From: Tannerellaceae bacterium
GTDB lineage: Bacteria; Bacteroidota; Bacteroidia; Bacteroidales; Tannerellaceae
DNA length: 47,931 nucleotides
NCBI GenBank assembly: GCA_031280435.1
Contig: JAITGS010000009.1
Span: 1 to 47,931, forward strand
Direction: 5' to 3'
The notes below the pieces were generated by a model that was not told where the DNA came from, made no database searches, and saw only the letters and a program-made list of their open reading frames with translations. A program made the position numbers and the translations under genes. Shown piece by piece: positions 25,361 to 34,421 of this stretch. Numbering within the stretch: position 1 is the stretch's first letter; the number at the start of each line of letters is the position of its first letter.

Positions 25361-26737
25361 ATGAAAAGAAGAGATTTTTTGACCAACACGGCGCTCATAG
25401 GCGCAGGACTGCCTCTCGGCGTGGCTCCGGTATTAACATCATGCAGCGGCGGCGCGGCCGGAACTACCGAAGCCGCACGCAGCTTCAGCCCCGAAGAATT
25501 AGGCATGTATTCATTTGTTGAGGTTGCTCCCGACGGCAAACCGCTGAAGGCCGCCCTCGTGGGATGCGGCGACCGCGGAACGGGAGCTGCTACACAATTC
25601 CTGAAATCGGGGCCCAACGTATCTATCATTGCACTTGCAGACATTTTTCCCGACAGGCAAGCAACTTGCCGGCAAGTGTTGAAAGATAAATTCAACAATG
25701 AAGTACCCGATGCCAATTGCTTCCTCGGATTCGAGGCCTACAAACAGGTGCTGGCAATGCCCGAAATCGACGTCGTACTCCTCTGCACCCCAACCCACTT
25801 CCGCCCCGAGCAGTTCAAGGCAGCCGTTGAAGCCGGCAAGCATATCTTCATGGAGAAGCCCTGCGCTGTTGACCCCACCGGCATCCGTACCGTAATCGCC
25901 GCAGCAAAAGATGCATCCTCCAAAGGACTTACGGTCATTACCGGAAACCAGCGCCGCCACTCGCGCGCATACTGGGAAGCCTACGTGCAGGTCAGGAACG
26001 GGCTGATTGGCGACGTACTTTCGGGCTCGGCGCACTGGGATCAGGGCGCATGGTGGAACAAACGCAAGCGGCCGGAATGGAGCGACATGGAATACTGCAT
26101 CCGCAACTGGTTTAACATCAAGTGGCTGAGCGGCGACCATATTCTCGACCAGGCCATTCACAACATCGACATCGTTACCTGGTTCATGGGCATGCGACCC
26201 ATCAGTGCGGTTGGCTTCGGCGGACGCGCTCAGCGACTTACCGGCGACATCTTCGACTTCTTCAGCGTTGATTACTACTATGAAAACAATCATAAGATGC
26301 TAACCACAGCCCGCCAAATCGACGGATGCGACGGCAATGTTTCCGAACAGGTTTACGGCACAAAAGGCATGTTCACCACCCGCAGAGTAGGCGAACGCGA
26401 AGGCTCCCGCATAGAAGATTACAACGGTAACGTCCTCTGGGCCTACGATTATAAGGGCAAGCCCGAAAAAAATCACTACGACCAGGAGCACATCCACCTT
26501 GTTGAATCCATACGCCTCGACAAGAAAATCAATCAGGCCGAAGATCTTGCATATTCCACCCTCGTAGCCATACAGGGCCGCGAAGCCGCCTACTCCGGCA
26601 AAGCCGTCACATGGGACGAAATCATGAGTTCCAACCTGCGCTACGGCCCGGAAACATACGCACTTGGCCCCATTCCGGATTACAAAGAAGGAGTGGCCCC
26701 GCTCCCCGGCAAAGCTCCGGATGCCCCGGTGATGTAA
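25361..26737 (+). CDS. Tat-exported Gfo/Idh/MocA-family oxidoreductase
   Basis: A 458-aa NAD(P)-dependent sugar-type oxidoreductase. The N-terminus is a twin-arginine signal, KRRDFLTNTALIGAG, ending in LTSC with Cys28, so it may be a Tat-exported lipoprotein. The Rossmann segment is AALVGCGDRGTGAATQF; the family motif EKP is in IFMEKPCAVDP; the conserved Asp/His lies in GDHILDQAIHNIDIVTWF. An exported member is expected to use a tightly held cofactor, as known for glucose-fructose oxidoreductase. The substrate is unknown. It has its own promoter and terminator. Confidence 0.92.
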   Translation: MKRRDFLTNTALIGAGLPLGVAPVLTSCSGGAAGTTEAARSFSPEELGMYSFVEVAPDGKPLKAALVGCGDRGTGAATQFLKSGPNVSIIALADIFPDRQATCRQVLKDKFNNEVPDANCFLGFEAYKQVLAMPEIDVVLLCTPTHFRPEQFKAAVEAGKHIFMEKPCAVDPTGIRTVIAAAKDASSKGLTVITGNQRRHSRAYWEAYVQVRNGLIGDVLSGSAHWDQGAWWNKRKRPEWSDMEYCIRNWFNIKWLSGDHILDQAIHNIDIVTWFMGMRPISAVGFGGRAQRLTGDIFDFFSVDYYYENNHKMLTTARQIDGCDGNVSEQVYGTKGMFTTRRVGEREGSRIEDYNGNVLWAYDYKGKPEKNHYDQEHIHLVESIRLDKKINQAEDLAYSTLVAIQGREAAYSGKAVTWDEIMSSNLRYGPETYALGPIPDYKEGVAPLPGKAPDAPVM

Positions 26738-26768
26738 TCATTTTCAGCAATATAAAACTCAAGCCTCC

Positions 26769-26802
26769 GGCGTCGGATAAAACATCCGGCGCCATTTTTT
26801 TT
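26769..26802 (+). terminator. Terminator after the Gfo/Idh/MocA gene
   Basis: GGCGTCGGAT (26769-26778) pairs with ATCCGGCGCC (26784-26793) through ten positions with one G-T wobble across a 5-nt loop, followed by A and eight T (26795-26802). Confidence 0.85.
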
Positions 26803-26865
26803 ATCCGCAAGCAGAAACCGTAGATTGGCAGGGGTTCGCCCGGCTACATTCTTATTCTTTTAGAT

Positions 26866-26873
26866 TATATTTG
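26866..26873 (+). promoter_or_regulatory. -7 box TATATTTG before the DUF362 gene
   Basis: TATATTTGC lies 45 bases before the start codon at 26919. Together with the terminator at 26769-26802 it separates this unit from the preceding gene. Confidence 0.6.
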
Positions 26874-26918
26874 CGCCGGATGTAATATACTATTTAAAAT
26901 TTATAAACATTATCTTTT

Positions 26919-27845
26919 ATGAAACGTCGTGATTTTTTGAAGACCAGCGTAGTTGCCGGAGCAGCCTTCGGCATGAGTTTGAACGGAATTGAGGCTTCGG
27001 TGCCCGCGGTGCATGCAGCTCCCGATTTGGTGGCGGTGATGGGAGGCGAACCCGAAGCCATGTTGCTTAAAGCCTTGGATGCGATGGGCGGAATAGGCTC
27101 GTTCGTGAAGAAGGGTCAGAAGATTGTTATCAAGCCGAACATAGGATGGGATCGCGCTCCGGAGCGGGCGGCCAACACTAATCCGGAGCTCATAGGCGCC
27201 CTGATAAGGCAATGCCTGTCGGCCGGCGCATCTAAGGTGACAGTTTTCGACCACACCTGCGACGACTGGCAGAAGTGCTACAAGTCCAGCGGCATAGAGG
27301 CGGTGGTTAAGGCTGCCGGCGGAGCCATCCTGCCCGGAAATAACGAGAGCTACTACAAGGAGGTGAAGCTGCCGGGCGGTACAAAGCTGAAGAGCGTGAA
27401 AATACATGAGGCTCTCATCGAGGCCGACGCCTGGATTAACGTTCCCATACTGAAGCATCACGGCGGAGCCAAGCTGTCGTGCGCAATGAAGAATTACATG
27501 GGAATCGTTTGGGACAGGCAGATATTCCACTCCGGAGACCTCCAGCAGTACATAGCCGACATCTGCACCTGGGATAAGAAGCCCGTCCTGAACATCATAG
27601 ACGCATACAGGATGATGGCCAAGAACGGGCCTCAGGGCCGAAGCATAGCCGACGTGCAAACGCCCAAGCAACTGCTGGCGTCGCGAAACATTGTTGCGCT
27701 CGACACCGCTGCCCTGGCTGTCTTCAACCAGTTCGCTCCGCAGAAGTTAGACATGGCCGCCGTTGGTCACATAGGCCATGGAGCCTCTCTGAAACTCGGC
27801 TCAACGGAACTCTCGAAGTTGAATATAGAAAGGATAAAGATGTGA
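26919..27845 (+). CDS. Tat-exported DUF362 protein
   Basis: A 308-aa protein with the twin-arginine signal KRRDFLKTSVVAGAAFG and probable cleavage near residue 30. The body matches DUF362: KIVIKPNIGWD, NTNPELIGALIRQCLSAGA, VTVFDHTCDDW, ILKHHGGAKLSCAMKNYMG. DUF362 proteins are often found with iron-sulfur proteins, but the chemistry is not known. It precedes the polyferredoxin gene by 46 bases without a terminator, so the two probably work together in a periplasmic redox process. Confidence 0.9.
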   Translation: MKRRDFLKTSVVAGAAFGMSLNGIEASVPAVHAAPDLVAVMGGEPEAMLLKALDAMGGIGSFVKKGQKIVIKPNIGWDRAPERAANTNPELIGALIRQCLSAGASKVTVFDHTCDDWQKCYKSSGIEAVVKAAGGAILPGNNESYYKEVKLPGGTKLKSVKIHEALIEADAWINVPILKHHGGAKLSCAMKNYMGIVWDRQIFHSGDLQQYIADICTWDKKPVLNIIDAYRMMAKNGPQGRSIADVQTPKQLLASRNIVALDTAALAVFNQFAPQKLDMAAVGHIGHGASLKLGSTELSKLNIERIKM

Positions 27846-27891
27846 GGCCCCGACGCCACCCTTTGGTTCGGAACAAATTCCATTTTATTCA

Positions 27892-29481
27892 ATGAAGAGA
27901 AAAGCATTTAATGTACTGAAAGGATTGCGGGTGTTGCTCGCAATTCTCTTTTTCGCCCCCCTTCTTTTGTACTTTACAGACTTCAGCGGTAACCTCCCTG
28001 AGCCGCGCGGGATGCTGTTTCAGATAGTTCCCGCCCTGCTGCTGCCTGCCTTGTGGGTGATACTGTTCAATGTTGTTCTGGCGGTTGCGTTCGGGCGTAT
28101 ATACTGCTCGGTGATATGCCCGGCGGGCGTGTTGCAGGACGTCATCAACCGTTTGTACTGCATCGGTAAAACAAAGAAGAAGGGGAAGATGCGCTTCAGC
28201 TATCATCCGCCCGTCGATAAGCTCAGATACGGCCTTGCCGGTCTGACGCTGATTGCCGGCGGGCTTGGCTTCACCACTTTGCTCGCACTGCTCGACCCGT
28301 ACAGCAACTTCGGCCGTATAGCAGCCAACCTGTTCCGCCCGCTTGTGATGTGGGCCAATAACGGCGCCTCTCACGTTCTGGAGTCAATGGATAACTATTC
28401 GCTCTATCAGGTGAGCGTCAAGACGGCCACCGTGGCGGGTGTTACAGGCGGAGCGATAGCGCTTGGGCTGTTCGTTGGTCTGACCGTATGGCGGGGCCGG
28501 CTGTTTTGCAACACGCTCTGCCCTGTGGGCGCCGTGCTGAGCCTGCTGTCGAAGTTCTCTCTGTTCAGGATAAGCTTCGACCCCGCGCTGTGCAATAGCT
28601 GCGGAAGCTGCGAGCGCAGCTGCAAGGCGGAGGCTGTCGACAGCAAGGCTATGACGGTGGATGCATCCCGCTGCGTGACTTGCTTCAACTGCACCTCCAC
28701 CTGCCCTAAGCAGGGCCTCAAATACAGGTTCGCTCCGGTATTCGGGAAAAAGGGAGGGTCTGAAACCGATGAGGTGAAGCCGACGGCTACCCTCGGCTCG
28801 CGCAGGCAGTTCATCAGCACCGGCGTGACCGTCGCAGCCTCTATTCCTATGATAGCCGCTATGGCTCAGCATGAGGAGACTGTCGTCAATGCCGACCCGG
28901 CGCTCGACAATATAGATTACGACGATCTTGAGCCTGTGACGCCTCCGGGCTCCGGCAGCCTGAAAGCCTTCAGGGATAAGTGCACCGGATGCCACATCTG
29001 CGTGGTGCGATGCCCGACGCAGGTGCTCCGCCCGGCCGGCTTTGAGTTTGGGCTCGACTATCTGCTGCGCCCGCACTGCGCCTTTGTGAGCAGCTACTGC
29101 AACTACGACTGCATGGTTTGCAGCGAGGTTTGCCCGTCGGGTGCAATAAGCCTGGCGTCGGTGGAGGACAAGCATACGACGCAGGTGGGCGTCGCTACCT
29201 TCAACAAGAACCGCTGCGTGGTCAACACTAACGGCACTGATTGCGGCGCCTGCGCCGAACATTGCCCTACGACCGCCGTCCACATGGTTCCCTACACCGG
29301 CACCTTGACGATTCCTCAGGTTGAGCCGGAGCTCTGCATAGGTTGCGGCGGATGCGAGTCGATTTGCCCGGTCAGGCCTCTGCGCGCCATTGTTGTAGTG
29401 TCGAACGCCAGCCATCAGCGCATCGAGCCTCTGAAGGAGGAAGAAGCGGAGCAGATTGAGGCCGAAGAGTTCGCTTTCTGA
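27892..29481 (+). CDS. Membrane polyferredoxin with internal Tat motif
   Basis: A 529-aa protein. The N-terminal half is NapH-like: about four membrane segments with two CxxxCP motifs (CSVICPAG near 71, CNTLCPVG at 206), then two 4Fe-4S motifs (CNSCGSCERSC at 234, CVTCFNCTSTCP at 261). A twin-arginine stretch SRRQFISTG (R304-R305) and a hydrophobic run follow. The C-terminal half resembles a NapG-like ferredoxin with more Cys clusters (CTGCHICVVRCP at 364, CNYDCMVC at 403, CGACAEHCP near 450, CIGCGGCESICP at 482). It likely carries electrons across or along the inner membrane to the DUF362 partner; direction is unknown. Confidence 0.9.
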   Translation: MKRKAFNVLKGLRVLLAILFFAPLLLYFTDFSGNLPEPRGMLFQIVPALLLPALWVILFNVVLAVAFGRIYCSVICPAGVLQDVINRLYCIGKTKKKGKMRFSYHPPVDKLRYGLAGLTLIAGGLGFTTLLALLDPYSNFGRIAANLFRPLVMWANNGASHVLESMDNYSLYQVSVKTATVAGVTGGAIALGLFVGLTVWRGRLFCNTLCPVGAVLSLLSKFSLFRISFDPALCNSCGSCERSCKAEAVDSKAMTVDASRCVTCFNCTSTCPKQGLKYRFAPVFGKKGGSETDEVKPTATLGSRRQFISTGVTVAASIPMIAAMAQHEETVVNADPALDNIDYDDLEPVTPPGSGSLKAFRDKCTGCHICVVRCPTQVLRPAGFEFGLDYLLRPHCAFVSSYCNYDCMVCSEVCPSGAISLASVEDKHTTQVGVATFNKNRCVVNTNGTDCGACAEHCPTTAVHMVPYTGTLTIPQVEPELCIGCGGCESICPVRPLRAIVVVSNASHQRIEPLKEEEAEQIEAEEFAF

Positions 29482-29579
29482 GGCCGGGCCTCCCTGAGTG
29501 CAGGCACAGGCTCCTACACATTATATTATATATAGAATCGCATAGTTTCCCTGTAATTTGTAACATTAAAAAAATATCC

Positions 29580-32102
29580 ATGAAAAAGTTTTTATCAGCA
29601 ATTATGTTAGTGTCGGCCATGCTGGGTGTGAGCGCCCAGGATTTCAGGCTCGACGAGAAAGCAGGCTACTTCCGCAACCAGGGCGTTGACGTGATGGCCT
29701 TCGACGACATTTATCCCGAAGGGCACCAGAGCGGACTGAGCCTGATCATGCACGGCAACCGCCTGGCAACAAACGGCGACGTCCGCTTCGAACAGACTCC
29801 CGGACAGTGGCAGCCGGTGCCCAAGCAACGCTCGCGGAAGCTCGACGCTGCCGGCAACAGCATCACAACCACTTTGAGCTTCCCCGACACCTCGCGTCAC
29901 CTCGCCGGCTTCAATCCTATGATCTACCCGGATTTCGTGTTCGGATATACGGTGAGTGTAAAGGGCGAAGGCGATGCCGTAATCGTCAGCGTCGATCTTG
30001 ATCGGCCCATACCTCAGTCGCTTGCCGGCAAGATAGGTTTCAACCTTGAGCTCTTCCCCGGCGCGCTGTTCGGCAAGCCGTGGATGATGGACCGGGCCTC
30101 CGGCATCTTCCCCCGCCAGCCTAACGGCCCCACGCTGACGCTTGCGGAGAATTATCCTCTGGCCGGCAACTTCAATCCCGCGCCCAAGACTAACAAAGAG
30201 CATCTGAGCGGCTACCATCGCGGCTACAACCCAATACTTGCGGATGATATTATCGCCGAGCCCTACGCTGTGGGCAAACGCTTTGTGCTCTGCCCGGACG
30301 ATAATCTTAACCGCATAGTAATAGAGTCGGAAACCTCGGAACTGAAGCTCTTCGACGGACGCATGAACCATAACAACGGCTGGTTCGTTCTGCGCAGCGA
30401 CATAGCCGTAGGCGCCACCAAGGGAGCCGTGCGATGGATCATCAGGCCGAGCGTAGTGCCGGACTGGAAGTACAGCCCGGTGATACAGACGTCGCAGGTA
30501 GGCTACCATCCCCGGCAGCCTAAGGTGGCTATCATTGAGCTCGACAAGCGCGAGCAGAGCCGTGCCATCCCCTCGCTCTACCGCATTACGGAGCAGGGCG
30601 AGACGGAAGTCTTTGCGGATGCCGGCCGGGAGTGGGGACAGTTTCTGCGGTACAACTACATCAAGTTCGACTTCAGCGGAGTGGGCGCCGAGGGATTGTA
30701 CAGGGTGCGCTACGGCGATGCGGCTTCGTCCATCTTCCGAATCTCCCGCGACGTGTACGACAGGGGCGTATGGCAGCCTGTGCTCGAGTACTTCCTGCCG
30801 GTGCAGATGTGTCACATGCGCGTGAACGAGAAGTACAGGGTCTGGCATGACCTCTGCCACGACGACGATGCTCTGATGGCGCCGACGGACTGCAATCACA
30901 TAGACGGCTACGTGCAGGGCCCGTCTACGCTCACCAAATACAAGTCGGGCGATCAGGTTCCGGGGCTGAACGTTGGCGGATGGCATGATGCGGGCGACTT
31001 CGATCTGCGGGTTGAGTCGCAGGCCGGCGAGACCTACATCCTGACGCTTGCATACGAGGCCTTCAAGGTGGATTACGACGCTACGACCGTCGACCAGAGC
31101 AAGAAGCTTGTGGAGATTCACCAGCCCGACGGCCGAAACGATATCCTCCAGCAGATTGAGCACGGGGCGCTGTCGGTGGTAGGTGCATGGAACAGTCTCG
31201 GACGGCTCTATCGCGGAATCATCTGCAACGACCTCCGGCAGTACGTCCTGCTGGGCGACGCCGGAGCTATGACCGACGGCATCACCGGCAACTCGGACGA
31301 CAGATGGGTATTCACCGAGAACAATCCCTACCGAGAGCTGACCACTGCTGCCGAGCTTGCCGCCGCCGCCCGTGCGCTTAAGGGATTCAACGATCAGTTG
31401 GCTGCGCAATCGCTGTCGGCCGCAACCTCTATCTACAATACAACCCAAGGGGAAGGCCGGGCGAGGAGCGCTAAGATACATGCCGCCGCAGAGCTCTTCC
31501 TCACAACCGGCAGCAAGGCCTACAAAGACTACATCACTTCCGAGTCTGCTTTCATTGCCGAGAATATTGCTCGCACCGGATGGTTCCTGGCTCGCGCCGA
31601 GAAGGCTATGAAGGACGCCGGCTTCAGCAAGAGCTTCCGTGCGGCTCTCGTCAAATACAAAGACGCGCTCGACAAGCAGAGCGGCGAAACGCCATACGGG
31701 ATACCCTATCGGCCTCATATATGGGGCGCCGGATGGGATATTCAGCGCATCGGATACGAATACTACTTCCTGCACAGCGCCTATCCGGATGTTTTCGGGC
31801 CCGATATGGTATATGATGCGCTGAACTTCATACTCGGATGTCATCCGGGCTCCAACACTGCATCGTTTGCATCGGGCATAGGAACCAAATCGGCCATACC
31901 GGGCTACGGGCTTAACCGTGCCGACTGGTCGTACATCCCCGGCGGAGTGGTATCGGGTACGGCCCTGATACGGCCCGACTTCCCTGAGCTGCTCGAGTTC
32001 CCGTACCTGTGGCAGCAGGTGGAGTACGTGCTCGGCGGAGGCTCGTCGCACTACATGTTCTTAGTTCTTGCAGCACAAGATATTTCCAAACAATTCAAAT
32101 AG
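29580..32102 (+). CDS. Secreted glycoside hydrolase family 9 enzyme
   Basis: An 840-aa protein with a signal peptide (cleavage near ASAQ-like VSAQ, residue 20). Residues about 20-300 form a beta-rich N-terminal region not assigned; about 300-400 looks like the Ig-like domain that precedes GH9 catalytic domains (SQVGYHPRQPKVAIIEL). The catalytic part starts with GGWHDAGDFD (D470 and D473) and ends with E815 in WQQVEYVLGGGSSHYMF, all three positions expected of the inverting GH9 mechanism. GH9 enzymes act on beta-1,4 glucans and related polymers; the target here is unknown. It probably shares a transcript with the next gene (9-base gap). Confidence 0.9.
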   Translation: MKKFLSAIMLVSAMLGVSAQDFRLDEKAGYFRNQGVDVMAFDDIYPEGHQSGLSLIMHGNRLATNGDVRFEQTPGQWQPVPKQRSRKLDAAGNSITTTLSFPDTSRHLAGFNPMIYPDFVFGYTVSVKGEGDAVIVSVDLDRPIPQSLAGKIGFNLELFPGALFGKPWMMDRASGIFPRQPNGPTLTLAENYPLAGNFNPAPKTNKEHLSGYHRGYNPILADDIIAEPYAVGKRFVLCPDDNLNRIVIESETSELKLFDGRMNHNNGWFVLRSDIAVGATKGAVRWIIRPSVVPDWKYSPVIQTSQVGYHPRQPKVAIIELDKREQSRAIPSLYRITEQGETEVFADAGREWGQFLRYNYIKFDFSGVGAEGLYRVRYGDAASSIFRISRDVYDRGVWQPVLEYFLPVQMCHMRVNEKYRVWHDLCHDDDALMAPTDCNHIDGYVQGPSTLTKYKSGDQVPGLNVGGWHDAGDFDLRVESQAGETYILTLAYEAFKVDYDATTVDQSKKLVEIHQPDGRNDILQQIEHGALSVVGAWNSLGRLYRGIICNDLRQYVLLGDAGAMTDGITGNSDDRWVFTENNPYRELTTAAELAAAARALKGFNDQLAAQSLSAATSIYNTTQGEGRARSAKIHAAAELFLTTGSKAYKDYITSESAFIAENIARTGWFLARAEKAMKDAGFSKSFRAALVKYKDALDKQSGETPYGIPYRPHIWGAGWDIQRIGYEYYFLHSAYPDVFGPDMVYDALNFILGCHPGSNTASFASGIGTKSAIPGYGLNRADWSYIPGGVVSGTALIRPDFPELLEFPYLWQQVEYVLGGGSSHYMFLVLAAQDISKQFK

Positions 32103-32111
32103 ATTAATACC

Positions 32112-33992
32112 ATGAAACGTTCTCTTACGATTATCATTGCAGCGCTGATCTGCTTAGGCTTGCAGCGCACGGAAGCCGCTCGGTACGACGGCTTCAAAGT
32201 ATCTGTTTATACCCGCGCCTACGAGGTAGAGAAGATGAAAGACCTGCACTGGCTGGACTCCACCTGGAATATTATAGCGAGCCAGGTAAGGGTTGATAAG
32301 ATATACCTCGAAACGCATCGCGACCTCCTCATTGTGCCCGACGCTACGCTGGAGCAGGCCAAGAAGTTCTTCCGCGACAGAGGCATTGAGGTAGGCGGAG
32401 GCATTACCTATACGATCAACGAGGCTAACAGCTTCGAGACCTTCTGCTACTCCAATCCGGAGCACCGCAAGACGGTGCAGGAGATAGCCGAGCATACGGC
32501 TAAGCACTTCGACGACTTTATACTGGACGACTTCTTCTTCACAAGCTGCAAGTCGGACATAGAGATTAAAGCCAAGGGCGCACGAAGCTGGACGCAGTAT
32601 CGCATAGACCTCATGACCGAGGCCGGGCAGAACCTTATAATCAAGCCGGCCAGAAAGGTTAATCCCAAGGTTAAGATTATCATCAAGTACCCCAACTGGT
32701 ACGACCATTTCCAGGGCCTCGGCTTCAATCTCGACAGCGGCCCGCAGATATTCGACGCCGTATGGAGCGGCACCGAAACGCGCGACCCCTCGACGGCACA
32801 GCACCTCCAGAATTACCTCAGCTATAACATCGTCCGATACTTCGACAACCTGCGACCCGGGCATAACCTCGGAGGATGGGTGGACAGCGGAGGCTCCAAC
32901 ATGGGCATGGACAGATACGCCGAACAGCTTTGGCTCACCTTCTTCGCCAAGGCGCCGGAGATTGCCCTCTTTGCATATAATCAGCTCATAGGAGTGAGGC
33001 TCAACCCCGACGCGCATCGCACGCCGTGGCAGGGGCAGGGCACAAGCTTCGACTACGACGAGATGATGCGGCCGGCCAACCTCAACGGCCAAAGCGTCGT
33101 GCCCACAACCATAGCTCGCGTGGCGGGATATACCTTCGAGAAGATCAACGCCTTCATCTCAAAGCTCGGCAAGCCTGTCGGTATCAAGTCCTACAAGCCC
33201 TTCCACGCTCTGGGCGACGACTTCCTGCAGAACTACCTCGGCATGATTGGGCTGCCTATGGACATGTACTCGCAGTTTCCCACCGACCAAAAGGTAGTGC
33301 TACTCACCGAGCAGGCCAAGTATGACCCCAGCATCATCACCAAGATGAAAGAGCAGCTCGCAAAGGGCAACGATGTAGTGATAACAAGCGGATTGCTGCA
33401 AGCCATACCCGACAAAATAGCCGACATTGCCGAGCTGCGCGCAGGCTACCAGAAGGCTTTGGTGAACGACTTCGGCACGGCAGGCAAGAGCGACAAAGAT
33501 ATTCTTATCACCCAGGTGTTATACCAAACCAACGATGCATGGGACATACTTAGCGCCGGACGCCCGCTCACCCGCGGCGTAAGCGGATACCCCATGCTGC
33601 TGCGGGCGCCATATTCCAAGGGCAACCTCTACGTGATGACCATCCCCGACGACTTCGGCAACCTGTACGACCTGCCCGCCGGCGTGCTCAACATGTTCCG
33701 CATGATACTCAGCAAAGACCTTGACCTTCGGATAGATGCACCGGCCAAGGTGGGCCTCTTCCTGTACGACAACGGCACATTCATCGTAGAGTCGTTCCTC
33801 GACGAGCCCGTCACCATCAAGGTCAACGCCCGCGAAGGCGTCAGCTCTATAACCGACATCCTCAGCGGGGCGGTGATAGAGAAGCTACCCGACGCAGCTC
33901 CGCAGCAATTCCGCCGCTTCCGTGCCGACGACAAGAACAATGCCTTCCGCGTGACCCTTCCGCCACACTCCTACCGCGTTTTCAAGTATTGA
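32112..33992 (+). CDS. Secreted TIM-barrel-like protein, probable glycosidase
   Basis: A 626-aa protein with a signal peptide (ALICLGLQRTEA). Alternating barrel-like strands are visible (KIYLETH, IEVGGGITYTI, DDFILDDFFFTSC with D139-D140, KVKIIIKYPNWY, DAVWSGTETRD), followed by a region that looks like a glutamine-amidotransferase-like fold (KVVLLTEQAKYDPSIITKMKEQL, DVVITSGLLQAI), and a beta-rich end. This order is seen in several glycosidases with a beta-galactosidase-trimerisation-like domain. No CAZy family could be named. The tight link to GH9 supports work on the same substrate. Confidence 0.75.
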   Translation: MKRSLTIIIAALICLGLQRTEAARYDGFKVSVYTRAYEVEKMKDLHWLDSTWNIIASQVRVDKIYLETHRDLLIVPDATLEQAKKFFRDRGIEVGGGITYTINEANSFETFCYSNPEHRKTVQEIAEHTAKHFDDFILDDFFFTSCKSDIEIKAKGARSWTQYRIDLMTEAGQNLIIKPARKVNPKVKIIIKYPNWYDHFQGLGFNLDSGPQIFDAVWSGTETRDPSTAQHLQNYLSYNIVRYFDNLRPGHNLGGWVDSGGSNMGMDRYAEQLWLTFFAKAPEIALFAYNQLIGVRLNPDAHRTPWQGQGTSFDYDEMMRPANLNGQSVVPTTIARVAGYTFEKINAFISKLGKPVGIKSYKPFHALGDDFLQNYLGMIGLPMDMYSQFPTDQKVVLLTEQAKYDPSIITKMKEQLAKGNDVVITSGLLQAIPDKIADIAELRAGYQKALVNDFGTAGKSDKDILITQVLYQTNDAWDILSAGRPLTRGVSGYPMLLRAPYSKGNLYVMTIPDDFGNLYDLPAGVLNMFRMILSKDLDLRIDAPAKVGLFLYDNGTFIVESFLDEPVTIKVNAREGVSSITDILSGAVIEKLPDAAPQQFRRFRADDKNNAFRVTLPPHSYRVFKY

Positions 33993-34421
33993 ATGATAAG
34001 AGAAAAAATTCGGGTCGGAGCCGAACGCCCATTCGGTGGATCGCCGAACGAGCATTCGGTGGATCGCCGAACGCCCATTCGGTGGATCGCCGAATGGGCA
34101 GTCGGGTCACAGCCGACCGAGCATTTGGGTCACTCTCAAATGGGCATTCGGGTCACTCTCAAATGGGCATTATGCGATCGCAGAGTAGCCATTATGCGAT
34201 CGCAGAGCGGCCATTATTGAGATCGTTTAATGTACATTAAAGGGATCGTTTAATTACCATTAAAGGGATCGCATAATGTACATTAAAGGGATCGCATAAT
34301 GTACATTAAAGGGATCGCATAATGTACATTAAAGGGATCGCATAATGGGCATTAAACGGATCGCATAATCCCCACCCGGTATTTCATCACTAAGGATTTA
34401 TAATTTATAAGTATATAAAAC
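33993..34421. other. Gene-free region filled by a 23-bp array
   Basis: Between the TIM-barrel gene and the esterase there is no credible gene. About 350 of 429 bases are the tandem array described separately; the remainder is an A/T-rich leader of the esterase. Confidence 0.7.
34012..34374. repeat. Drifting 23-bp tandem array, about 15 units
   Basis: Units of about 23 bp run through the region, most containing GATC. The sequence shifts along the array: early units have CCGAA and TTCGG arms around CGAGCA or CGCCCA; the middle has CAAATGGGCATT and CATTATGCGATCG; later units have TTAATGTACATTAA arms, including an exact 16-base palindrome TTTAATGTACATTAAA at 34226-34241. The late type recurs nearly unchanged three times (34270-34338). 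Arms change on both sides together, so most units stay self-complementary. Confidence 0.92.

Noticed and set aside
29607-32051. 814-codon frame antisense to the GH9 gene
   Set aside because: The plus-strand GH9 frame has signal peptide and catalytic residues. The long antisense frame follows from codon use that avoids stops on the other strand.
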